From: Saprospiraceae bacterium
GTDB taxonomy: Bacteria > Bacteroidota > Bacteroidia > Chitinophagales > Saprospiraceae
Length of the DNA stretch: 64,000 nucleotides
Assembly: GCA_016717265.1 (NCBI GenBank)
Contig: JADKFX010000001.1
Span: forward strand, 2,058,501 to 2,122,500
Reading direction: 5' to 3'
The notes beneath the pieces are model-generated. The model was not told where the DNA came from. It did not search any database and saw nothing but the letters and a program-made list of their open reading frames with translations. This document shows positions 26,249 to 34,008 of the stretch, one piece after another. The stretch's first letter is position 1. Each line of letters begins with the position of its first letter. Both the position numbers and the translations under genes were made by a program.

Positions 26249-26551
26249 ATGATTAAACAAATTATAATTCGACCTATGATAACAGAGAAAGCAGAAAAAC
26301 TTTCTACTGCGAGAAATCAATACACATTTGTCGTTGCAAAGAACAGTAATAAAGTAGAAGTGGGGAAGGCTGTTGAAAAGACGTATAATGTTTCTGTTGA
26401 ATCCGTTAATACATTGCGGATGCCGGGAAAAGCGAAATCAAGAAATACTCGGAGTGCTGTGATCAAAGGTCATAAATCATCTTATAAAAAAGCAGTGGTT
26501 ACATTGAAAAAAGGAGATGAAATTAATATTTTTGGAGACGAGAAAAACTAA
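26249..26551 (+). CDS. rplW: 50S ribosomal protein L23
   Basis: 100 residues when started at the ATG at 26249, which gives the conserved IIIRPMITEKAEKL N terminus. A longer in-frame start at 26219 would overlap rplD by 20 bases and adds ten residues absent from the family, so I rejected it. L23 sits at the tunnel exit and is the docking site for trigger factor and SRP. Confidence 0.96.
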   Translation: MIKQIIIRPMITEKAEKLSTARNQYTFVVAKNSNKVEVGKAVEKTYNVSVESVNTLRMPGKAKSRNTRSAVIKGHKSSYKKAVVTLKKGDEINIFGDEKN

Positions 26552-26556
26552 GCAAT

Positions 26557-27387
26557 ATGCCAGTTAAAAAATTAAATCCAATTACACCGAGTATGCGTTT
26601 TCGTGTGCAACTAACACACGAAGAACTTACGACCAACAGGCCTGAAAAATCCTTAGTAGAAAGTACTTCTTCTACTGGTGGACGAAATAATCAGGGTCGC
26701 AGAACCATGCGGAATCGTGGAGGTGGACATAAAAAGCAATATCGTAGAATTGACTTTTTAAGAGATAAAGATGGAATACCAGGGAAAGTAAAAACGATAG
26801 AATATGATCCAAATCGTTCTGCTCATATTGCATTGATTAATTATGCAGATGGAGAAAAACGATACATCATTGCACCTCATGGATTACATGTTGGGGCAAC
26901 AGTTCTAAGTGGAAAAACAGCCACACCAGATGTTGGTAATACATTGCAATTAGGAGATGTACCATTAGGTTCAAGTATCCATGCAATTGAATTACATCCT
27001 GGGCAGGGTGCATGTCTTGTAAGAAGTGCAGGTACTTCTGCAACCATGATGGGTAAGGAAGATCGTTATGCAAGTATAAAAATGCCTTCTGGTGAAATTC
27101 GTAGGATTTTAACAACCTGCAGAGCGACTATTGGTTCGACTTCAAATCCAGATCATAGTCTTGAAACTATTGGTAAGGCGGGAAGAAACCGTTGGTTTGG
27201 TTGGAGACCACGAACTCGAGGTGTTGCGATGAACCCAGTTGATCATCCAATGGGAGGAGGTGAAGGAAGAGCATCTGGAGGACATCCAAGATCTAGAAAT
27301 GGACAAATTGCAAAAGGTGCAAAAACCAGATCTAAAACCAAGCAATCTTCTAAACTTATAATTTCACGTAGAAAAACAACTAATTAA
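26557..27387 (+). CDS. rplB: 50S ribosomal protein L2
   Basis: 276 residues, full length. RNNQGRRTMRNRGGGHKK near the N terminus and NPVDHPMGGGEGR in the C-terminal part include the conserved histidine near the peptidyl-transferase centre. It is required for subunit association and tRNA binding. The gene follows rplW by 5 bases and precedes rpsS by 11. Confidence 0.98.
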   Translation: MPVKKLNPITPSMRFRVQLTHEELTTNRPEKSLVESTSSTGGRNNQGRRTMRNRGGGHKKQYRRIDFLRDKDGIPGKVKTIEYDPNRSAHIALINYADGEKRYIIAPHGLHVGATVLSGKTATPDVGNTLQLGDVPLGSSIHAIELHPGQGACLVRSAGTSATMMGKEDRYASIKMPSGEIRRILTTCRATIGSTSNPDHSLETIGKAGRNRWFGWRPRTRGVAMNPVDHPMGGGEGRASGGHPRSRNGQIAKGAKTRSKTKQSSKLIISRRKTTN

Positions 27388-27398
27388 TAGGGATCGAT

Positions 27399-27662
27399 AT
27401 GGCTAGATCAATTAAAAAAGGACCTTTTGTACATCACAAGTTGATGGAAAAAATTAGTAAATCCAAAGACGCTGGTAAGAAAACTGTGATCAAAACGTGG
27501 AGCAGAGCTTCGATGATAATACCAGATATGGTAGGAGAAACCATCGCTGTTCATAATGGGAAAACGTTTATTCCAGTATATATAACAGAAAATATGGTGG
27601 GTCATAAATTGGGAGAGTTTTCTCCAACCCGAACATTTAGGTCACATGCTGGTAACCGATAA
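27399..27662 (+). CDS. rpsS: 30S ribosomal protein S19
   Basis: 87 residues. SIKKGPFV at the start and MVGHKLGEFSPTRTFRSH at the end are family hallmarks. It forms a complex with S13 in the 30S head. The preceding bases contain GGGA but not a convincing Shine-Dalgarno sequence. Confidence 0.97.
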   Translation: MARSIKKGPFVHHKLMEKISKSKDAGKKTVIKTWSRASMIIPDMVGETIAVHNGKTFIPVYITENMVGHKLGEFSPTRTFRSHAGNR

Positions 27663-27689
27663 AACTAACAATTAAGCATTCAAAATAAT

Positions 27690-28058
27690 ATGGAAGCTGT
27701 AGCTAAATTACGTAATTGCCCGATGTCTCCTAGAAAAATGAGACTGGTAGTAGATTTGATCAGAGGAAAAAAAGTCAATGAAGCTTTAAATATATTGAAA
27801 TTTACAAAGAAAGAAGCTTCTGGATGGTTAGAAAAACTATTATTATCTGCGATCAACAATTGGGAACAAAAACATGGAGAAGGTGGAGCAGATTCAGCAA
27901 ATCTCTTTATAAAAACTGCATTTGTCGATGGTGGTATGGTAATTAAACGTTTTCAACCTGCGCCTCATGGGCGGGCACATAGAATTCGGAAGCGCAGAAA
28001 TCATGTAACCTTGATCGTAGCTTCTAAAGAAGTTGCAAAAACAGAATCCAATAATTAA
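27690..28058 (+). CDS. rplV: 50S ribosomal protein L22
   Basis: 122 residues. NCPMSPRKMRLVVDLIRGK begins the fold and the C-terminal hairpin (RFQPAPHGRAHRIRKR) is the exit-tunnel loop where macrolide-resistance changes arise elsewhere; the loop looks normal. Between rpsS (27 bases) and rpsC (23 bases). Confidence 0.97.
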   Translation: MEAVAKLRNCPMSPRKMRLVVDLIRGKKVNEALNILKFTKKEASGWLEKLLLSAINNWEQKHGEGGADSANLFIKTAFVDGGMVIKRFQPAPHGRAHRIRKRRNHVTLIVASKEVAKTESNN

Positions 28059-28081
28059 TTCATAAATAAAAAAAGAACTCA

Positions 28082-28888
28082 ATGGGTCAAAAAGCAAATC
28101 CGATAGGCAATCGCTTAGGAATAATCCGGGGCTGGGAGTCCAATTGGTTTGGTGGAAAAGCCTTTGCTCAAAAAGTAGTAGAGGATGAAAAAATCAGAAA
28201 TTATCTCAATGCCCGTATTGCTAAAGGCGGTGTTGCAAGAGTTATTATTGAGAGAACTTTAAAACGAATTACGGTTTCAATACAAACCTCAAGACCGGGA
28301 ATTATTATTGGAAAAGGTGGTACTGAAGTTGATAGTGTTCGTGAAGAATTAAAAAAACTAACCAACCAGGACATCCAAATTAATATTCTTGAAATTCGGA
28401 AACCTGAATTAGATGCAGCAATCGTTGCTGAATCTGTTGCAAAACAGATTGAATCCAGGATTAATTATAGAAGAGCAGCAAAAATGGCAATTCAGTCCAC
28501 AATGCGTGCAGGTGCAGAAGGAATTAAAATTCGGATTGGAGGAAGGTTGAATGGTGCAGAGATGGCTCGTTCAGAAGAATACAAAGAAGGAAGAATTCCA
28601 TTACATACATTCCGGGCAGATATTGATTATTCAATTAAAGAAGCGCAGACAGTATATGGTAAAATTGGGGTTAAGTGTTGGATCTGTAAAGGAGAGGTTT
28701 TTGTCAAAAGGGACTTATCTCCATTAGTTGGATTGGAAAAAAAGGAAACCAAATCTGGAATGGGTGGTGGAAATAGAAGAGGAGGCCCTGACAGAGGAGG
28801 AGAACGAGGTGATAATCGGAGAGGAGAACGTGGTGACAGAAGAGGTGGAGGCTCTGATAGAGGTGGTGACCGTGGAAGAAGAAAATAA
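28082..28888 (+). CDS. rpsC: 30S ribosomal protein S3 with Gly/Arg-rich tail
   Basis: 268 residues. The core has the KH domain (RPGIIIGKGGTEVD) and the C-terminal S3 domain ending near residue 215 (GVKCWICKGEVF). About 45 extra residues at the C terminus are almost all Gly, Arg, Asp, Asn and Glu in RRGG/RGGER-like repeats. S3 lines the mRNA entry channel and has helicase activity with S4 and S5. Tails like this occur in other Bacteroidota; the role is unknown but RNA contact is likely. A 50-base spacer with a possible promoter element follows. Confidence 0.96.
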   Translation: MGQKANPIGNRLGIIRGWESNWFGGKAFAQKVVEDEKIRNYLNARIAKGGVARVIIERTLKRITVSIQTSRPGIIIGKGGTEVDSVREELKKLTNQDIQINILEIRKPELDAAIVAESVAKQIESRINYRRAAKMAIQSTMRAGAEGIKIRIGGRLNGAEMARSEEYKEGRIPLHTFRADIDYSIKEAQTVYGKIGVKCWICKGEVFVKRDLSPLVGLEKKETKSGMGGGNRRGGPDRGGERGDNRRGERGDRRGGGSDRGGDRGRRK

Positions 28889-28904
28889 GATTGATAAATT
28901 ATCG

Positions 28905-28912
28905 TAATTTTG
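28905..28912 (+). promoter_or_regulatory. Possible internal promoter -7 element before rplP
   Basis: TAATTTTG fits TAnnTTTG and lies 27 bases before the rplP ATG in the 50-base rpsC-rplP spacer. A -33 element at the usual distance is not evident, so this is tentative. Confidence 0.35.
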
Positions 28913-28938
28913 CGACTCTTTTTTAAAAAAATTGGATC

Positions 28939-29370
28939 ATGTTACAGCCAAAGCGCCTAAAATATAGGAAACAGCAAAAAGGTAGAAATAAAGGAATAGC
29001 CCACAGAGGAAGTACTATAGCATTTGGTACATTCGGTTTAAAATCCTTGGATTCAGCACGATTGACTAGCCGTCAAATTGAAGCAGCAAGGGTTGCTATG
29101 ACGAGGCATATGAAACGGGAAGGAAATGTTTGGATCCGTATTTTTCCTGATAAGCCAATAACATCAAAACCAGCAGAGGTTAGGATGGGTAAAGGTAAAG
29201 GAGCATTAGATCATTATGTAGCCGTAATTAAACCGGGTACAATTATGTTTGAAATGGATGGGATCCCTTTTGATGTAGCTGTTGAAGCATTTTCATTAGC
29301 TGCTCAAAAACTTCCGATAAAAACAAGAGTTGTCGTACGTAGAGAATTTCAAAATTTAGCAACCGCTTAA
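28939..29370 (+). CDS. rplP: 50S ribosomal protein L16
   Basis: 143 residues starting MLQPKRLKYRKQQKGRNKG. GTFGLKSL and the WIRIFPDKPIT segment are conserved. It organises the A-site tRNA elbow on the 50S subunit. It may be read from both the main promoter and an internal one in the spacer before it. Confidence 0.97.
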   Translation: MLQPKRLKYRKQQKGRNKGIAHRGSTIAFGTFGLKSLDSARLTSRQIEAARVAMTRHMKREGNVWIRIFPDKPITSKPAEVRMGKGKGALDHYVAVIKPGTIMFEMDGIPFDVAVEAFSLAAQKLPIKTRVVVRREFQNLATA

Positions 29371-29380
29371 TCATTAAATA

Positions 29381-29587
29381 ATGGCGCTTAAAAAATATAG
29401 TGAATTCACAGATTTAAGTCAGGAAATCCTGGAAAGAGATCTATTAAATGCAATCACACAATTGCATAGCTTAAAACTTGAACATAAAGTAAAAGGTCTT
29501 CAAAATCCTACGCAAATTCGATTCTTAAGAAAAGAAGTAGCAATGATGAAAACCGAATTAACCAAAAGAACTTCAACACAATCATAA
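29381..29587 (+). CDS. rpmC: 50S ribosomal protein L29
   Basis: 68 residues, a two-helix protein ending in a KxEVAMMKTEL-like helix (LRKEVAMMKTELTKR). It lies near the tunnel exit beside L23. Spacing to rplP (10 bases) and rpsQ (12 bases) matches a single transcript. Confidence 0.95.
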   Translation: MALKKYSEFTDLSQEILERDLLNAITQLHSLKLEHKVKGLQNPTQIRFLRKEVAMMKTELTKRTSTQS

Positions 29588-29599
29588 ATTGAATTTATA

Positions 29600-29854
29600 A
29601 TGGAAAGGAATCTTCGAAAACAGAAAGTTGGTGTCGTAAGTAGTAACAAAATGGATAAAACCATTACCGTGAAAGTGGAAAGAAGTTTGTTGCATGATAA
29701 ATACGGTAAACGTATGAACAGAAGCAAAAAATATTTTGCACATGATGAAAAAAATGAATGCACAATTGGTGATTTGGTAAAAATTATGGAAACCAGACCA
29801 ATGAGTAAGAATAAGTGTTGGAGATTAATTGAAATTATTAAGAAAGGAGAATAA
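29600..29854 (+). CDS. rpsQ: 30S ribosomal protein S17
   Basis: 84 residues: GVVSSNKMDKTITVKVER, then the basic loop YGKRMNRSKKYFAHDE and the end DLVKIMETRPMSKNK. An OB-fold primary 16S rRNA-binding protein. Standard length for the family. Confidence 0.97.
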   Translation: MERNLRKQKVGVVSSNKMDKTITVKVERSLLHDKYGKRMNRSKKYFAHDEKNECTIGDLVKIMETRPMSKNKCWRLIEIIKKGE

Positions 29855-29875
29855 CAAAATTAAAATAGATCAACG

Positions 29876-30241
29876 ATGATACAGCAGGAATCAAGACTTA
29901 ATGTAGCTGACAATAGTGGTGCTAAAGAAGTACTTTGTATTCGTGTGCTTGGCGGTACAAAAAGAAGGTATGCTTCAATAGGTGATAAAATTGTGGTGAC
30001 AGTCAAATCAGCAACTCCGGGAGGTGTAAAAAAAGGCACAGTTTCCAAAGCAGTAATTGTCAGAACGAAAAAAGAAATCCGTCGTAAAGATGGATCTTAT
30101 ATTCGGTTTGATGATAATGCAGTAGTCTTGTTGACCGCAAACGATGAACCCAGAGGTACCCGTATTTTTGGCCCTGTCGCAAGGGAATTAAGAGAAAAGG
30201 ATTATATGAGAATTGTATCATTAGCTCCTGAGGTACTATAA
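29876..30241 (+). CDS. rplN: 50S ribosomal protein L14
   Basis: 121 residues. MIQQESRLNVADNSGAKEV at the start and GPVARELREKDYMRIVSLAPEVL at the end are diagnostic when read in part. It takes part in the intersubunit bridge with 16S helix 14 and is the binding site of the silencing factor RsfS. Confidence 0.98.
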   Translation: MIQQESRLNVADNSGAKEVLCIRVLGGTKRRYASIGDKIVVTVKSATPGGVKKGTVSKAVIVRTKKEIRRKDGSYIRFDDNAVVLLTANDEPRGTRIFGPVARELREKDYMRIVSLAPEVL

Positions 30242-30268
30242 TTATTAATAAACGCGAAGATTTTAGAT

Positions 30269-30580
30269 ATGAAATTTAAAATAAAAAAAGGGGACAAAGT
30301 CCAGGTAATTGCCGGATCCAATAAAGGAAAAGAAGGAATTATTACCCAAATTATTACGGACAAAAATCGCGCTGTTATTGAAGGTGTCAATATTGTAAAA
30401 AAACATATGAAACCTGCGAATAACAACCCAGGCGGAATTGTAGAAATTTCGGCGCCAATTCATATCTCCAATTTATCATTATTGGATCCTAAAAGTGGTA
30501 AACCTACAAGAGTTGGGTTTGCAGTTGAAAATGGTAAGAAAGTAAGAGTTTCAAAAAAATCAGGAGAAATAATTAAGTGA
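30269..30580 (+). CDS. rplX: 50S ribosomal protein L24
   Basis: 103 residues with a KOW motif (KGDKVQVIAGSNKGKEG). It starts 50S assembly. Its TGA stop overlaps the rplE ATG by one base (TGATG), suggesting coupled translation. There is no zinc ribbon, as expected for bacterial L24. Confidence 0.97.
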   Translation: MKFKIKKGDKVQVIAGSNKGKEGIITQIITDKNRAVIEGVNIVKKHMKPANNNPGGIVEISAPIHISNLSLLDPKSGKPTRVGFAVENGKKVRVSKKSGEIIK

Positions 30581-31137
30581 TGAGTTACGAAAACAGATTA
30601 AAAATGCAATATCTAAAACAGGTGATTCCTGTTTTAATGGAGAAATTCCAGTATAAGTCTGTAATGGAAGCACCTAGATTGCTAAAAATAAGTATCAACC
30701 AAGGGATAGGTTCTGCAACTCAGGATAAAAAATTGGTGGATAATGCAGTCAATGAGGTGACTACAATTACAGGCCAAAAAGCAGTACCTACCATGTCAAA
30801 AAAGGCGATCTCGAATTTTAAATTGAGAGAAAAAATGCCAATTGGTGTGAAGGTGACCCTCCGTAAAGATAGAATGTATGAATTTTTAGATCGTTTAATC
30901 ACGGTTGCACTTCCACGGGTACGTGACTTTAGAGGAATCAGTGATACCGCTTTTGATGGAAGAGGTAATTATACTTTAGGAATCACGGAGCAAATCATTT
31001 TCCCAGAGATTGATTTAGATAAGATAAATAAAATTGCAGGTATGGATATTACATTCGTTACAACTGCAAAAACAGACGCAGAAGCGTTTGCACTTTTAAA
31101 AGAATTGGGATTGCCGTTTAAAAATCAGAAAAATTAA
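30580..31137 (+). CDS. rplE: 50S ribosomal protein L5
   Basis: 185 residues from the ATG at 30580; a GTG three bases earlier could add one methionine but is the weaker choice. PRLLKISINQGIG and RGNYTLGITEQIIFPEI identify the family. It binds 5S rRNA and contacts P-site tRNA. It shares a base with the rplX stop codon. Confidence 0.96.
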   Translation: MSYENRLKMQYLKQVIPVLMEKFQYKSVMEAPRLLKISINQGIGSATQDKKLVDNAVNEVTTITGQKAVPTMSKKAISNFKLREKMPIGVKVTLRKDRMYEFLDRLITVALPRVRDFRGISDTAFDGRGNYTLGITEQIIFPEIDLDKINKIAGMDITFVTTAKTDAEAFALLKELGLPFKNQKN

Positions 31138-31149
31138 TTTCATTCAATT

Positions 31150-31419
31150 ATGTCTAAGAAGTCAATTATAGCAAGACAAGCAAAGCGTGAAAAAGTGGTT
31201 GCAAAATACCGCGATATCCGTTTGAAGTTAAAAGAAGAAGGAGACTATGATGCTCTTTCAAAATTACCAAGAAATGCTTCTCCAGTTCGATTGAAAAATC
31301 GTTGTGGATTAACAGGAAGACCAAAAGGTTATATCAGACGTTTCGGCGTTTCAAGATATGTCTTTCGCTTAATGGCATTAGATGGTAAAATTCCTGGTGT
31401 AGTAAAAGCAAGTTGGTAA
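31150..31419 (+). CDS. rpsN: 30S ribosomal protein S14, zinc-free form
   Basis: 89 residues, the long C-minus form. The region that carries CxxC pairs in the zinc form reads NRCGLTGRPKGYIRRFGVSR, with a single cysteine. The end GKIPGVVKASW is conserved. It is a late-assembling 30S head protein. Together with L36 and S4 it shows that this cluster encodes zinc-independent versions. Confidence 0.97.
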   Translation: MSKKSIIARQAKREKVVAKYRDIRLKLKEEGDYDALSKLPRNASPVRLKNRCGLTGRPKGYIRRFGVSRYVFRLMALDGKIPGVVKASW

Positions 31420-31446
31420 TTCTATTATAATTAAATCACAATACCT

Positions 31447-31854
31447 ATGTCTATAGTTACAGATCCAATAGCAGATTATCTTACAAGAATCCGGAATGCA
31501 CAATTAGCAGGTTTCCGAATTGTAGATATTCCGGCATCAAACGAAAAGAAATCGATTACCGAAATATTATATAAATACGGTTATATATTAAAATACAAAT
31601 TTGAAGATTCTGAAAACAAACAAGGAATTATTCGAATAGCTTTAAAATATGATCCGGTTTCAAAATTGCCAATTATTCGTCAACTTACCAGGTTAAGTAA
31701 ACCCGGAAGAAGAGTTTACAGTAATGTGGATGAATTACCACGGATTATTAATGGACTTGGAATTGTAATTATTTCAACGTCTAAAGGATTGTTGACCGAC
31801 AAAGAAGCAAAGAGGCAAAATGTTGGTGGAGAAGTACTTTGTTATATTTATTAA
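31447..31854 (+). CDS. rpsH: 30S ribosomal protein S8
   Basis: 135 residues. DPIADYLTRIRNAQLAG at the start and VIISTSKGLLTDKEA near the end are hallmarks. In E. coli S8 represses the spc operon by binding near the rplE start; no equivalent site was recognised here. Confidence 0.98.
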   Translation: MSIVTDPIADYLTRIRNAQLAGFRIVDIPASNEKKSITEILYKYGYILKYKFEDSENKQGIIRIALKYDPVSKLPIIRQLTRLSKPGRRVYSNVDELPRIINGLGIVIISTSKGLLTDKEAKRQNVGGEVLCYIY

Positions 31855-31876
31855 TAAATAAATAAATACCCGAATT

Positions 31877-32428
31877 ATGTCCAGAATAGGAAATAAAATC
31901 ATAACGATACCAAGTGGAGTGGATGTGAAAATTGATAAATCTGCAATCACAGTGAAAGGGCCAAAAGGTACTCTTGTCCAAGCGATTGATCCTGATATGA
32001 AAATAACATCTGAGGATGGAATTATCACGATATCCCGTCCTACAGAACAAAAAAGACATAAATCCCTTCATGGATTGACACGGGCATTAGTAAGTAATAT
32101 GGTAACGGGTGTAAGTGATGGTTTCACTAAACAAATGGAATTGGTTGGGGTAGGTTACAGGGTTTCAAATACAGGTAACTTATTAGAACTTTCTATAGGT
32201 TATTCTCACCCGATTATGTTTTATATCCCTTCGGAATTAAAAGTGGAAACGGTTACAGAGAAAGGTTCTAATCCGAAAATTATTTTAAAAGGGTCAGATT
32301 TACAATTAATTGGGCAAGTGTGTGCAAAATTAAGATCCTTTAAAGCACCTGAGCCATTTAAAGGCAAGGGTATCAAATTTACAGGAGAAATATTGAGAAG
32401 AAAAGCAGGAAAATCTGCAGGTAAATAA
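31877..32428 (+). CDS. rplF: 50S ribosomal protein L6
   Basis: 183 residues: SRIGNKIITIPSGVDV at the start, VGVGYRV in the middle, and EPFKGKGIKFTGE near the C terminus. It lies at the base of the L7/L12 stalk near the factor-binding site. Normal length. Confidence 0.98.
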   Translation: MSRIGNKIITIPSGVDVKIDKSAITVKGPKGTLVQAIDPDMKITSEDGIITISRPTEQKRHKSLHGLTRALVSNMVTGVSDGFTKQMELVGVGYRVSNTGNLLELSIGYSHPIMFYIPSELKVETVTEKGSNPKIILKGSDLQLIGQVCAKLRSFKAPEPFKGKGIKFTGEILRRKAGKSAGK

Positions 32429-32457
32429 ACTTGTTAAATAGCGACAGAGCTTTCAAC

Positions 32458-32808
32458 ATGAAAAAAAATAAAGATACACAAAGACAGAAAATCAGATTTC
32501 GGATACGTAAATCGGTGATCGGTACAGCAGAAAGACCAAGGTTGGCTGTATTTAAAAGTAATACTTCCATTTATTGTCAATTGATTGATGATACAAAAGG
32601 ACATACTTTATGCGCTGCTTCGTCCCTTGATAAGACCTTAACCAAAGGTAAAAAATCGGAATTGGCAAAACAAGTAGGCACTATGATTGCTTCAAAAGCA
32701 AAAAGTATGAATATTGGTGCCGTTACCTTTGACAGAGGAGGATTTATTTATCATGGTCGTATTAAAGCGCTTGCTGAAGCCGCTCGCGAAGGCGGATTAA
32801 ACTTTTAA
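32458..32808 (+). CDS. rplR: 50S ribosomal protein L18
   Basis: 116 residues from the ATG at 32458. A longer frame from a TTG at 32431 adds nine residues outside the family and is unlikely. GTAERPRLAVFKSNTSIYCQ and FDRGGFIYHGRIKALAEAAR are diagnostic. It binds 5S rRNA with L5. Confidence 0.96.
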   Translation: MKKNKDTQRQKIRFRIRKSVIGTAERPRLAVFKSNTSIYCQLIDDTKGHTLCAASSLDKTLTKGKKSELAKQVGTMIASKAKSMNIGAVTFDRGGFIYHGRIKALAEAAREGGLNF

Positions 32809-32830
32809 TAAAATTTATACATCATAAAAC

Positions 32831-33355
32831 ATGGGAAAATCGCTTGTAGTTAGAATTAAAGCAGCTGGTGAAACCGAATTAAAAGAAAAATTAGTTGCAC
32901 TAAACCGGGTTGCGAAAGTAACCAAAGGGGGACGTACTTTTAGTTTTTCAGCACTCGTAGTGGTGGGTGATGGTAATGGTATCGTAGGTCAAGGAATCGG
33001 AAAAGCAAGAGAGGTTGCAGATGCAATTGCGAAAGCAGTTGATGATGCAAAGAAAAATTTGATAAAAGTACCAATTCAAAAAGGTACCATTTCCCACGAA
33101 CAGAAAGGAAAATTTGGAGCTGGAAGGGTATTTATTAAACCGGCTGCAGACGGTACTGGAGTAATTGCAGGTGGAGCCATGCGTGCAGTTTTGGAAATTG
33201 CAGGTATCCATAACGTATTAGCAAAATCTATTGGTTCTTCAAATCCACACAATGTGGTGAAAGCTACCTTAGATGCATTAACCAAAATAAGAAGCCCTTA
33301 TGAAGTTGCTAAGCAACGCAAAATCGAATTAGTGAAAGTATTTGAAGGATTTTAA
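32831..33355 (+). CDS. rpsE: 30S ribosomal protein S5
   Basis: 174 residues. The N-terminal dsRBD-like domain has GGRTFSFSALVVVGDGNG, and GGAMRAVLEIAGIHNVLAK-like sequence follows in the C-terminal domain. It affects decoding fidelity and forms the mRNA entry helicase with S3 and S4. Normal length. Confidence 0.97.
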   Translation: MGKSLVVRIKAAGETELKEKLVALNRVAKVTKGGRTFSFSALVVVGDGNGIVGQGIGKAREVADAIAKAVDDAKKNLIKVPIQKGTISHEQKGKFGAGRVFIKPAADGTGVIAGGAMRAVLEIAGIHNVLAKSIGSSNPHNVVKATLDALTKIRSPYEVAKQRKIELVKVFEGF

Positions 33356-33367
33356 TAGCAAAGTAAA

Positions 33368-33547
33368 ATGAGTAAAATAAAAATTACACAATCTAAAAGT
33401 GTCATTAAGGCAAGTATCAGACAGAAATTGACTATTCAAGCCTTAGGATTAAGAAATCCACATGACTCTGTAGAATTGGAGTCTACCCCTCAAATTTTGG
33501 GTATGGTAAATAAAGTAAGACATCTTGTTGAAGTAGAAAAGATATAA
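33368..33547 (+). CDS. rpmD: 50S ribosomal protein L30
   Basis: 59 codons, ATG at 33368 and TAA at 33545-33547. The protein begins MSKIKITQSKSVIKAS and contains LTIQALGLRN and the conserved end MVNKVRHLVEVEKI. It lies 12 bases after rpsE and 5 before rplO, the usual spc position. Small ORF filters can miss it. Confidence 0.96.
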   Translation: MSKIKITQSKSVIKASIRQKLTIQALGLRNPHDSVELESTPQILGMVNKVRHLVEVEKI

Positions 33548-33552
33548 TTAAT

Positions 33553-33999
33553 ATGGAATTACACAATTTAAAGCCAGCAAAAGGCGCCATTCATCGCGAG
33601 AAAAGAATCGCAAGAGGAGAAGGTTCAGGTCATGGTGGAACTTCCGGAAAAGGTCATAAAGGGATGAAAGCAAGATCCGGAGCGAAAACTTCAAGAGCAT
33701 TTGAAGGAGGTCAAACTCCTTTGCAACGCCGGATACCAAAATTTGGATTTAAAAATATTAATCGTATTCATTATAAAGAAATTAATTTAGATCTATTAGT
33801 TTCCTATTCTGAAAATTATAATACATCCGAATTTAATATGGAGTTTTTTGCTGCTCAAAAGATATTTAATACAAATGACAAAATTAAAATCCTTGGCAGA
33901 GGAGAATTAGCGAAACCGCTAACATTGAAAGTTCACGCATGTACAGCTTCTGCTAAAGCAAAAATTGAAGCAGCTGGCGGATCCATAGACCTCATTTAA
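33553..33999 (+). CDS. rplO: 50S ribosomal protein L15
   Basis: 148 residues. The long glycine- and lysine-rich N-terminal extension (GEGSGHGGTSGKGHKGMKA) reaches into 23S rRNA, followed by GGQTPLQRRIPKFGFKN. A late 50S assembly protein. Nine bases separate it from secY. Confidence 0.97.
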   Translation: MELHNLKPAKGAIHREKRIARGEGSGHGGTSGKGHKGMKARSGAKTSRAFEGGQTPLQRRIPKFGFKNINRIHYKEINLDLLVSYSENYNTSEFNMEFFAAQKIFNTNDKIKILGRGELAKPLTLKVHACTASAKAKIEAAGGSIDLI

Positions 34000-34008
34000 T
34001 TTTCGGTA

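Noticed and set aside
28780..28888. Possible CRISPR-like or tandem repeat array
   Set aside because: The short purine-rich repeats encode the Gly/Arg tail of S3 in frame and have no spacers.
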